DNA of 10,494 nucleotides from an uncultured Collinsella sp. Its GTDB lineage: Bacteria > Actinomycetota > Coriobacteriia > Coriobacteriales > Coriobacteriaceae. The stretch covers positions 1-10,494 of the forward strand of contig URIE01000061.1 of the NCBI GenBank assembly GCA_900547805.1, in the 5' to 3' direction. Made by a program: the position numbers and the translations under genes. Under the pieces are notes generated by a model. The model was not told where the DNA came from. It did not search any database and was given only the letters and a program-made list of their open reading frames with translations. This document shows positions 5,416 through 10,494 of this stretch, in pieces (the first letter of the stretch is position 1; every line of letters begins with the position of its first letter).

Positions 5416-6611
5416 GCCGCGTAAGCCCCCTTGTCAGAAATCGCGTAGTGGCGGGCAGAGCCCTCGCCAAGCCAGCCGTTCATCTTGGCAATGAAGGTGT
5501 CGACCAGCTCGAGCGGCACGAAGGCCTGGATGGTACCGCCAAAGCCGCCGCCGTGGATACGAACGGCGCCACGGCCGTCGAGCACATGCTCGGCAAGAGC
5601 AAGCGCGTACATGGAAGGCTGCTCGGAACCCAGTTTGGCAACAACATTCTGCAGATACATGGCAGAGCTGGCGCCGGACTCGCGCGTCAGGACCAGGAAC
5701 TGGTCGATGTCGCCGGCGTTCAGGGCCGCCCAGCGCTTATCGACCAGGCCGTTCTCGTACCAGTAGTGAACGGCGCGCAGGCAGGCGCGGTCGCCCAGCT
5801 TGGCGCGCAGCTCGGGGAGCTTGGCGTCAAAGTCCGCCACGTTTACCTCGCACAGGCGTGCCTTGCCAAACTCGGCGGCGACGTCCTGCATCTCGCGCGG
5901 AACAGCGGCGTAGTCGTCGGTGGCTGCCACATGGTCGGCGCCAACTTTAACGAGCACGAGCGCATAGCCGTGATCCTCAAAGTTGAGCTCGAGCTTCTGG
6001 GTCTTAGGCTGAGCCTGGTCCTCAAAGTCCATGTAGGCGAGGCCGCCCAGGCACACGGCAGCTTGGTCCATCAGACCGCAGGGCTTGCCGTAGTAGTTGT
6101 TCTCGGTGCGCTGGCTCATCTGAGCGAGCGTGACGGGCTCAATGGCGGGCGCGCCCCAGAGCGTCTCCATGGCACGGCCGTACGCGGCCTCGACGGCAGC
6201 AGAGCTGGAAAGGCCACCGCCCGAGGGGACGGAGCAGGTGAAGGCGAAGTCGAAGCCCTTGGGCTCAACACCAAGCGCTGCGACCTCATGGGCCATACCG
6301 CGCACGAGGCTTGCGGACGTGCCCTTCTCGGACTCCTGAATGTCTACCGTGTCTAGCGTGATCTCAAACGTAGGATAGCCCTCGTCGGCGACGCGAATCT
6401 TGTTGGAATCGGTTGCCACGGCGATGCCGTCAACGGCGACATCGAGCGAGCCGGCGATAACGTGACCGCCCTCGTGATCGGTGTGATTGCCGCTGATTTC
6501 GGAACGGCCGGGCGCGTGCACGTAGAGCACCTGGCGGTCGCCGATGGGGCCAAACTCCTCCTCAAACAGCTTGGTGAGCGTGGCGAATGTCTTTTCGTCG
6601 GGGGTGGTCAT
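5406..6611 (-). CDS. galK: Galactokinase (GalK)
   Basis: GalK phosphorylates galactose at C1 with ATP, the entry to the Leloir pathway. The 401-residue protein shows the GHMP-kinase blocks in order: the galactokinase signature GRSEISGNHTDHEGGH (35-50), the ATP-binding loop SVPSGGGLSSSAAVEAA (127-143), GLMDQ (179-183) with Asp182 as the likely catalytic base, and the C-terminal RIHGGGFGGTIQAFVP (351-366). In the first block the usual Glu of GEHTDY is Asn42 (GNHTDH), a form I know from clostridial-type galactokinases. The frame is open to 6683, but the ATG at 6611 is preferred: GGAAAGGA ends about six bases before it, the family begins near here, and the longer form would run through an operator at 6652-6669. 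galT overlaps its 3' end. The operon is probably controlled by the divergent LacI-family gene. Confidence 0.95.
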   Translation of the reverse strand: MTTPDEKTFATLTKLFEEEFGPIGDRQVLYVHAPGRSEISGNHTDHEGGHVIAGSLDVAVDGIAVATDSNKIRVADEGYPTFEITLDTVDIQESEKGTSASLVRGMAHEVAALGVEPKGFDFAFTCSVPSGGGLSSSAAVEAAYGRAMETLWGAPAIEPVTLAQMSQRTENNYYGKPCGLMDQAAVCLGGLAYMDFEDQAQPKTQKLELNFEDHGYALVLVKVGADHVAATDDYAAVPREMQDVAAEFGKARLCEVNVADFDAKLPELRAKLGDRACLRAVHYWYENGLVDKRWAALNAGDIDQFLVLTRESGASSAMYLQNVVAKLGSEQPSMYALALAEHVLDGRGAVRIHGGGFGGTIQAFVPLELVDTFIAKMNGWLGEGSARHYAISDKGAYAAWL

Positions 6612-6651
6612 GGGAGTCCTTTCCTTGGCGCGCACGGGTGAGTTTTGCGTC

Positions 6652-6669
6652 GTTATGAGTACGTTAACA
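6652..6669 (-). promoter_or_regulatory. LacI-type operator, copy 1 (galK side)
   Basis: GTTATGAGTACGTTAACA lies 41 to 58 bases upstream of the galK start. It is an exact 18-base reverse complement of copy 2 at 6720-6737. The core has a central C-G step with partial symmetry (TG...ACGT...CA), as expected of LacI-family operators. The position in the galK leader suggests repression by blocking initiation or early elongation. Confidence 0.75.
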
Positions 6670-6719
6670 ACTTGAAGCGGCATGAATCACGTGTTCACGA
6701 TGTCGCACGTTACGGGCTA

Positions 6720-6737
6720 TGTTAACGTACTCATAAC
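6720..6737 (+). promoter_or_regulatory. LacI-type operator, copy 2 (middle of the divergent region)
   Basis: TGTTAACGTACTCATAAC is the exact reverse complement of copy 1, with symmetry axes 64 bases apart. On the minus strand a possible -35 box, GTGACA (complement of 6746-6751), lies just upstream of this site, so a bound repressor here would cover the expected -10 of a galK promoter. That promoter assignment is weak. Confidence 0.75.
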
Positions 6738-6843
6738 ACATCGCTTGTCACTTTTTGAGAATCTGGTAATCGGTAGAAATTCAGCCGTGAACGGTACTGC
6801 CGTATGGACTTATAAAGCAGAAGAGATGCAGATAGAAAAAGTA

Positions 6844-6857
6844 GAGTACGTTAACAT
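6844..6857 (-). promoter_or_regulatory. LacI-type operator, copy 3 (lacI-family gene side)
   Basis: GAGTACGTTAACAT shares 13 bases with copy 1 (GAGTACGTTAACA) and is the reverse complement of 14 bases of copy 2 (6719-6732). It lies about 93 bases upstream of the regulator start and about 28 bases downstream of a TATAAA box at 6811-6816, a layout that fits negative autoregulation. The rest of the region 6738-6949 holds no gene that I can see. Confidence 0.7.
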
Positions 6858-6949
6858 GCGTCCAACGATAGCGGGCTTCGGCGCGGGGTGTATTTCTGCC
6901 CGGGCCGGCATGCACGCTATTCAGATCTCGCAAGGGTGAAGGTGATCCT

Positions 6950-7981
6950 GTGGCAAGGCGCCCGTCCAACGATACCAGTTCGCGTCCGGTCTCCATGGCC
7001 GACGTCGCCCGCGCTGCTGGTGTTTCGCAGCAGACGGTTTCGCGCGTCGCCAACGGCTTGCCTAACGTCAACGAGCAGACGCGCCAGCGCGTGCAGGCCG
7101 CTATGCAAGAGCTCGGCTTTCGTCCGAGTTATGCCGGTCGCTCGCTGCGCGACGGCCGTTACCATTCAGTCGGCCTGTGCGTCAACGATGTCACCAAGTT
7201 TGGCAACCTCTCAATGATCGACGGCATCGCCAGCGCTGCTCGCGAGCATAATTGCGCCATCACGTTGGTTGAGATGTCCAAGACCGAGGAGTTTTCGCTT
7301 GCCGAGGCCACGCGTCGTATGGCCGCGCTGCCCGTGGACGGCATCATTATCGGCATGAGTCGCATGGCGCCCGATTTTGAGACGTTTGATCCACTGCCGG
7401 GCATTGGCACGGTCATCGTTACCATGTACGCGCATCCGCGCGTGACTACGGTCGATTCCGACCATTACGGCTGCTCGCTCTTGCTTATGGATCACCTGTT
7501 TGAGCTGGGGCACGGGCAGATTCGCTATATTGGCGGCCCGTCGTTCTCGGTCGACGAGCAATTTCGTCGAGCCGGTTGGCAGGATGCGCTCGAGCGTAAA
7601 CACATCGAGCCGGCAGAGCCGCTCGAGGGCGACTGGTCTGCCAACAGCGGCTACGAGGCCGGCAGGTACCTGGCCGAGCACGATCGCACCATGACGGCGA
7701 TTTACGCGGCAAACGACCAGATGGCAAATGGCGCGATTGCAGCGCTGCGCGATAGCGGATTGCGCGTGCCCGAGGACGTGAGCGTGGTGGGTGTCGATGA
7801 CTCGCTCGACGACTTTGTAGCACATAACGAGCTCACGACCGTGCGATTCGATCTGCATCAGCGCGGACGCGAGGTGTTTGAGCATGCGGTTCCCGAGGCG
7901 GGTACGGCGGGCAAAACCGTTGCCATCCGTATTCCCGGCCAACTCATCATTCGACATAGTACGGCGATACCGCGTGCATAG
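6950..7981 (+). CDS. LacI-family transcriptional regulator, probable galactose regulator
   Basis: The 343-residue protein has the complete LacI/GalR architecture: an N-terminal helix-turn-helix (MADVARAAGVSQQTVSRVANG, about 16-36), the continuing headpiece (VNEQTRQRVQAAMQELGFRPSYAGRSL, about 40-66, which includes the hinge helix), then a periplasmic-binding-protein-like effector domain. Typical effector-domain text is present: VGLCVNDVTKFG, DGIIIGMS, HLFELGHGQIRYIGGP, AIYAANDQMANGAIAALRDSGLRVPEDVSVVGVDD and ELTTVRFD. It ends with QLIIRHSTAIPRA, close to the usual family C-terminus. The GTG start at 6950 follows GAAGGTGAT. The gene is divergent from galK, with three operator copies between them, so it probably represses galKT and itself and responds to galactose or a derivative. 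The effector cannot be read from the sequence. The gap to the next gene contains only a short GCGAT/ATCGC stem near 7998. Confidence 0.9.
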   Translation: MARRPSNDTSSRPVSMADVARAAGVSQQTVSRVANGLPNVNEQTRQRVQAAMQELGFRPSYAGRSLRDGRYHSVGLCVNDVTKFGNLSMIDGIASAAREHNCAITLVEMSKTEEFSLAEATRRMAALPVDGIIIGMSRMAPDFETFDPLPGIGTVIVTMYAHPRVTTVDSDHYGCSLLLMDHLFELGHGQIRYIGGPSFSVDEQFRRAGWQDALERKHIEPAEPLEGDWSANSGYEAGRYLAEHDRTMTAIYAANDQMANGAIAALRDSGLRVPEDVSVVGVDDSLDDFVAHNELTTVRFDLHQRGREVFEHAVPEAGTAGKTVAIRIPGQLIIRHSTAIPRA

Positions 7982-8064
7982 TTTGTGCAGGTAAACGGCG
8001 ATTTATCGCATTTCAACAACAATCGGTAAGGATGCTGGCAGATAGCTGTTGGGATGCAGCCGAG

Positions 8065-8073
8065 TGCTATGAT
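8065..8073 (+). promoter_or_regulatory. Extended -10 promoter of the flavodiiron gene
   Basis: TGCTATGAT is an extended -10 element (TGn followed by TATGAT, five of six consensus bases). No good -35 box lies 17 bases upstream (GCTGTT), which is usual for extended -10 promoters. It lies 38 bases before the start codon, giving a short leader, and it allows the flavodiiron gene to be expressed separately from the upstream regulator. Confidence 0.6.
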
Positions 8074-8110
8074 AGACGGGTTCTTTTGTCTATCTAGGAG
8101 GCTTTGCCTG

Positions 8111-9271
8111 ATGGAGATCACCAAGGATATCCGCTACATTGGCGTCAACGATCACGACATTGACCTGTTCGAGGGCCAGTACGACGTGTCCGAGAACGGT
8201 ATGGCATATAACAGCTACGTTATCTTGGGCGATAAAATCGCTGTCGCCGATTCGGTCGACGCTGGCTTTGTCGACGAGTGGCTCGGCAAACTCGAGGCCG
8301 TGCTCGATGGTCGTACGCCCGACTACCTGGTTGTCCATCATATGGAGCCCGATCACTCCGCTGGCATCGCCGCCTTTATGGAGCGCTATCCCCAGGCCCA
8401 GATCGTGGCCAGCATGGGCGCCTTCCGCATGATGGTCAACTACTTTGGCACCGATTACCCCGAGCGCAAGATGGTCGTCAAAGAGGGCGACGTGCTCGAC
8501 CTGGGCGGTCACAGCCTGACCTTCGTCGGCGCCCCCAACGTACACTGGCCCGAGGTGCTGTTCTCCTACGAGGCCACCGACAAGGTACTCTTTAGTGCCG
8601 ACGGCTTTGGCAAGTTCGGCGCCAACGACATCGAGGATCCGGAAGGCTGGGCCTGCGAGGCGCGTCGTTACTACTTTGGTATCGTCGGCAAGTTCGGCAA
8701 GTTCGTGCAGGCCGTGCTCAAGAAGGCTGCCGATTTGGACATTCAGGTCATCTGCCCGCTCCACGGTCCCGTGCTGACCGAGAACCTGGGCTACTACCTC
8801 GACACCTACAACACCTGGTCGAGCTATCAGCCCGAGGACGAGGGCATTACGATTGCCTATGCGAGCGTCTATGGCCACCTGAAGGCTGCCGTCGAGGAGC
8901 TCGCCGCGGCACTCGAGGCTCGCGGCCAGAAGGTCTCCGTCTTCGACCTTGCTCGCGACGACATGGCCGAGGCTGTTGAGGACGCGTTCCGCTACGACCG
9001 TTTGGTGCTCGCTTCCATCACCTACCAGGGCGAGATCTTCCCGTTCATGAGCACCTTTATCCACACGCTCGCCGAGCATGCCTACCAGAACCGCACGGTG
9101 GCGCTCGTCGAGGCCGGCTCCTGGGCACCCGCGGCCGCCAAGGTCATGACCAAGGAGCTCGAGGGTATGAAGGACATCACCCTGGCGCAGAACAAGGTGA
9201 CCGTGCTAGGCTCGCTCAACGACGCCTCGCGCGCCCAGATTGAGGCCCTCGCCGACGAGCTGACCAAGTAG
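8111..9271 (+). CDS. Flavodiiron protein (FprA-type, oxygen/nitric oxide reductase)
   Basis: Flavodiiron proteins reduce O2 to water and/or NO to N2O in the cytoplasm of anaerobes, using electrons from rubredoxin or a similar donor. The 386-residue protein has both domains of class A enzymes. The metallo-beta-lactamase-like half (about 1-245) carries all expected diiron ligands: His77, Glu79, Asp81 and His82 in HHMEPDHS, His145 in NVHWPE, Asp164 in SADGFGKFG, and His218 in PLHGP. The flavodoxin-like half (about 246-386) begins ITIAYASVYGHLKAAVEEL at the FMN phosphate-binding loop. No rubredoxin or reductase domain is fused. The ATG at 8111 follows AGGAGG (8096-8101) and is preferred over an in-frame ATG at 8054 that overlaps the promoter. 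Its position between two sugar regulators appears to be chance; it has its own promoter and terminator. Whether O2 or NO is preferred cannot be told from sequence. Confidence 0.93.
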   Translation: MEITKDIRYIGVNDHDIDLFEGQYDVSENGMAYNSYVILGDKIAVADSVDAGFVDEWLGKLEAVLDGRTPDYLVVHHMEPDHSAGIAAFMERYPQAQIVASMGAFRMMVNYFGTDYPERKMVVKEGDVLDLGGHSLTFVGAPNVHWPEVLFSYEATDKVLFSADGFGKFGANDIEDPEGWACEARRYYFGIVGKFGKFVQAVLKKAADLDIQVICPLHGPVLTENLGYYLDTYNTWSSYQPEDEGITIAYASVYGHLKAAVEELAAALEARGQKVSVFDLARDDMAEAVEDAFRYDRLVLASITYQGEIFPFMSTFIHTLAEHAYQNRTVALVEAGSWAPAAAKVMTKELEGMKDITLAQNKVTVLGSLNDASRAQIEALADELTK

Positions 9272-9293
9272 CGATATTTCGCTTTTAACGAGC

Positions 9294-9332
9294 AAAACCA
9301 CCACAAAGGCATCTTTGTGGTGGTTTTTGTTT
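9294..9332 (+). terminator. Strong rho-independent terminator, probably bidirectional
   Basis: A perfect 15-bp stem (AAAACCACCACAAAG at 9294-9308 with CTTTGTGGTGGTTTT at 9313-9327) closes on the 4-base loop GCAT. A T run continues to about 9332, overlapping the stop codon of the convergent DeoR-family gene. On the minus strand the stem is followed by four T's, so it may also end that transcript. Confidence 0.92.
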
Positions 9333-10134
9333 AAGCGCCGGCGATGATGAGGACTGGACGTGCACTGTCGGTGGTCTCGGCGATCGATGTGGCGACGGCA
9401 TCGTCGGGATCACGGTCCATCACGATGGTGTCAACGTCGGCAAGCTCGGCAAAACGGTACATGCCGCGTCCGTTAACCTTGCTGGCGTCCATGAGGGCGA
9501 CGCTTTGACGGGCGGCACCGACCATAGCCGCTTTGGTCTCGGCCATCTGCGGGAAGTCGGTGGTAAAGCCGCAGCCGGGAACAAAGGCACCGGGGCACAT
9601 GACGGCAAGGTCGGCGTGAACCATCTGCAGCGCCTGCATGGTGAGCGGACCGTACAGATAGCGGTGCCCTTTGCGCAGCGCGCCGCCCAACATGACGACG
9701 TCGACCGAGGGCATGCTCTCGTCGATGTAATCGGCGATCGTAATGTCGGCTGTGATGACGGTGATGCCGTCACGCTGATCGAGCAGGCGGACAAATTCGA
9801 GCGCCGTGGTGCCCGAGTCGACGAGCAGGGTGTCTCCGTCGCTGACGAGCGCAATTGCGCTTTGCGCGATGGCCTGCTTGGCGGCAACGTTGACGTTAAT
9901 GCGCCGGTCCTGCGTGGAGACGGTCAGGCGCTTGTGGAGTGACACGGCGCCGCCGTGCGTGCGGCGCAGTTTGCCAGCCTCGGCGAGGGCGTCCAGGTCG
10001 GCACGGGCCGTGACGGAGGACACGCCAAAGGTCTGGGCGATTTCTGCCACCTGCACGGAGGCGTTATGTTCGAGCATCTCCATGATGGCGGCACGACGTT
10101 CGTCGGCGAAAGCGCGGGTTGCAGCTTGAGCCAT
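9331..10134 (-). CDS. DeoR-family transcriptional regulator of sugar phosphate metabolism
   Basis: The 267-residue protein has the DeoR layout: an N-terminal winged helix-turn-helix (VQVAEIAQTFGVSSVTARADL, about 27-47, then DALAEAGKLRRTHGGAV to 64, the family signature) and a C-terminal sugar-phosphate-binding domain of the ISOCOT type, with DGDTLLVDSGTTALEF (99-114), a middle MLGGALRKGHRYLYGP (148-163) and AETKAAMVGAARQSVALMDASK (198-219). Such proteins usually repress nearby operons and release DNA on binding a phosphorylated sugar intermediate; tagatose-6-phosphate plays this role for LacR in lactococci. The frame is open to a TTG at 10206 and contains an ATG at 10191, but the ATG at 10134 has GGAG five bases before it and gives the usual length. 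The divergent neighbour is a probable bisphosphate aldolase, so control of the tagatose pathway is the best guess. Confidence 0.88.
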   Translation of the reverse strand: MAQAATRAFADERRAAIMEMLEHNASVQVAEIAQTFGVSSVTARADLDALAEAGKLRRTHGGAVSLHKRLTVSTQDRRINVNVAAKQAIAQSAIALVSDGDTLLVDSGTTALEFVRLLDQRDGITVITADITIADYIDESMPSVDVVMLGGALRKGHRYLYGPLTMQALQMVHADLAVMCPGAFVPGCGFTTDFPQMAETKAAMVGAARQSVALMDASKVNGRGMYRFAELADVDTIVMDRDPDDAVATSIAETTDSARPVLIIAGA

Positions 10135-10170
10135 GGCAGCTCCATTCTCGACGAAATTTGCAGGAATTGT

Positions 10171-10279
10171 GTTGAGTCTATTTTCGTTCATTTTCTTTTT
10201 GAGCAAGAAAACGCCTTTCGATTACTTATCTTTTCTATAAAAGAAAGACACTCAACGCTCAAAACTCAATATTGAACAC
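10171..10279. promoter_or_regulatory. Divergent control region with heptad repeats and DeoR-gene promoter
   Basis: On the minus strand TTGAGC (10262-10257) and TATAGA (10239-10234) are 17 bases apart and make a plausible promoter for the DeoR-family gene. CTCAA occurs three times at exact 7-base steps (10251, 10258, 10265) across and beside the -35 box, and is followed by TTGAACAC at 10272-10279. GTTGAGT at 10171-10177 is the reverse complement of ACTCAAC at 10250-10256. A pyrimidine-rich stretch between them (TTTTCGTTCATTTTC at 10181-10195, TTTCGATTACTTATC at 10216-10230) repeats loosely and recalls the TTTC-rich operators of AgaR-like DeoR proteins. Binding has to be inferred; the repeats themselves are visible. 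Confidence 0.5.
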
Positions 10280-10468
10280 GCGCACTCGGCCTCGATCCCT
10301 TCCGTTTGCTTTTCAAAAATGACGGCTCGACCTCGCGCGATGGCAATATCTCGCACATACAAGCCCGCCGAATTTCATACAATGAGCGCAGCAAAACGCA
10401 AGGTAAAACGCCTTGTGAACAACTATGCCCGATGTCCAAATGCGGGCGAGGGAGAGGAGCAAACGCTC
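10280..10468 (+). other. Leader region before the aldolase gene
   Basis: No separate gene is evident. TACAAT at 10378-10383 could be a -10 box for the right-hand operon, but no -35 box is seen at the right distance. Two short stems follow: CGCAAGG at 10398-10404 with CCTTGTG at 10411-10417, and GCCCG at 10427-10431 with CGGGC at 10443-10447, the latter just before the ribosome site GAGAGGAG. The frame of the next gene is open back to an ATG at 10319, with a further ATG at 10382. Confidence 0.35.
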
Positions 10469-10494
10469 ATGGCACTTGTTACCACCGAAAAGAT
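10469..10494 (+). CDS. Start of a probable class II tagatose/fructose-bisphosphate aldolase (truncated by window end)
   Basis: Only eight whole codons are visible, reading MALVTTEK. This matches how many class II, metal-dependent ketose-bisphosphate aldolases begin (MALVTT followed by a Met-Phe-like helix). Such an enzyme would split tagatose-1,6-bisphosphate into dihydroxyacetone phosphate and glyceraldehyde-3-phosphate, the one step missing after LacC in this window. The ribosome site GAGAGGAG at 10452-10459, nine bases before the ATG, supports this start over two in-frame upstream ATGs. The identity rests on very few residues plus the context of a divergent DeoR-family gene and the lac genes, so it is tentative. 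Confidence 0.5.

Noticed and set aside
3811..5424. Long open frame of 537 codons on the plus strand opposite galT
   Set aside because: It is a mirror of the GC-rich galT codons. The protein is rich in Val/Gly/Ala/Arg with no recognisable domain, while the minus strand has complete class II GalT motifs.
5448..6356. 302-codon open frame on the plus strand opposite galK
   Set aside because: It is an antisense shadow of a clear galactokinase gene and has no family features.
6609..6683. Longer galK form starting at 6683
   Set aside because: The extra 24 residues are not family-like, cross an operator copy and lack a good ribosome site; the ATG at 6611 has GGAAAGGA before it.
8090..9079. 329-codon open frame on the minus strand opposite the flavodiiron gene
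   Set aside because: It is an antisense shadow; the flavodiiron diiron ligands are all present in the plus-strand frame.
10135..10206. Longer DeoR-family protein starting at TTG 10206 or ATG 10191
   Set aside because: No ribosome site precedes either one, the family normally begins close to the helix-turn-helix, and the ATG at 10134 has GGAG at the right distance.
10319..10468. N-terminal extension of the aldolase frame back to ATG 10319 or 10382
   Set aside because: The frame is open, but the extension is basic and unlike aldolases, and the strong GAGAGGAG site lies directly before ATG 10469. Likely chance; a relative comparison would settle it.
1..10494. CRISPR array, insertion sequence, tRNA or phage genes
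   Set aside because: I looked for regularly spaced direct repeats, transposase motifs, terminal repeats and tRNA-like cloverleaf segments and saw none that hold up.

Overview
The window looks like a chromosomal piece of a gut actinobacterium of the class Coriobacteriia, most likely Collinsella. This is an inference from the GC-rich genes, the class II GalT, the Firmicutes-type galactokinase and the LacA/LacB pair in an otherwise high-GC genome; nothing in the window fixes the species. It is mainly a galactose and galactose-6-phosphate utilisation locus, with a flavodiiron protein gene in the middle.

Layout. (1) 1-305: the end of an unrecognised membrane protein and its terminator. (2) 306-538: a control region with TGTTC/GAACA inverted repeats. 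(3) 539-3545, plus strand: lacA, lacB, a LacX-like aldose-1-epimerase and a lacC-type PfkB kinase. These are the tagatose-6-phosphate steps from galactose-6-phosphate to tagatose-1,6-bisphosphate. A terminator-like hairpin lies between lacB and the epimerase gene. (4) 3546-3786: a convergent gap packed with four inverted repeats, including a nearly loopless 56-bp palindrome. (5) 3787-6611, minus strand: galK then galT, overlapping and translationally coupled, which form the core of the Leloir pathway. (6) 6612-6949: a divergent control region with three copies of a LacI-type operator. (7) 6950-7981: a LacI-family regulator. (8) 8111-9271: a flavodiiron (FprA-type) protein with a strong extended -10 promoter, and a bidirectional terminator after it. 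(9) 9331-10134, minus strand: a DeoR-family regulator. (10) 10135-10468: a divergent control region with heptad CTCAA repeats. (11) 10469-end: the first codons of a probable class II (tagatose/fructose) bisphosphate aldolase.

How the parts may work together. The window carries both bacterial routes for galactose. Free galactose would enter the Leloir route through GalK and GalT, probably under the LacI-family protein. Galactose-6-phosphate, which must come from a PTS outside this window, would be handled by LacA/LacB and LacC. The resulting tagatose-1,6-bisphosphate would be split by the aldolase starting at the right edge, since no lacD follows lacC. The DeoR-family protein is the best candidate regulator for both the lac genes and the aldolase operon: an 8-mer, GTGTTCAA, occurs in both control regions.

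There is no mobile element, CRISPR array, tRNA or rRNA that I can support. The most interesting signals are regulatory and structural: the triple operator, the palindrome cluster, and a possible AUU start codon for the LacC-type kinase. I did not find a convincing new multi-gene system.
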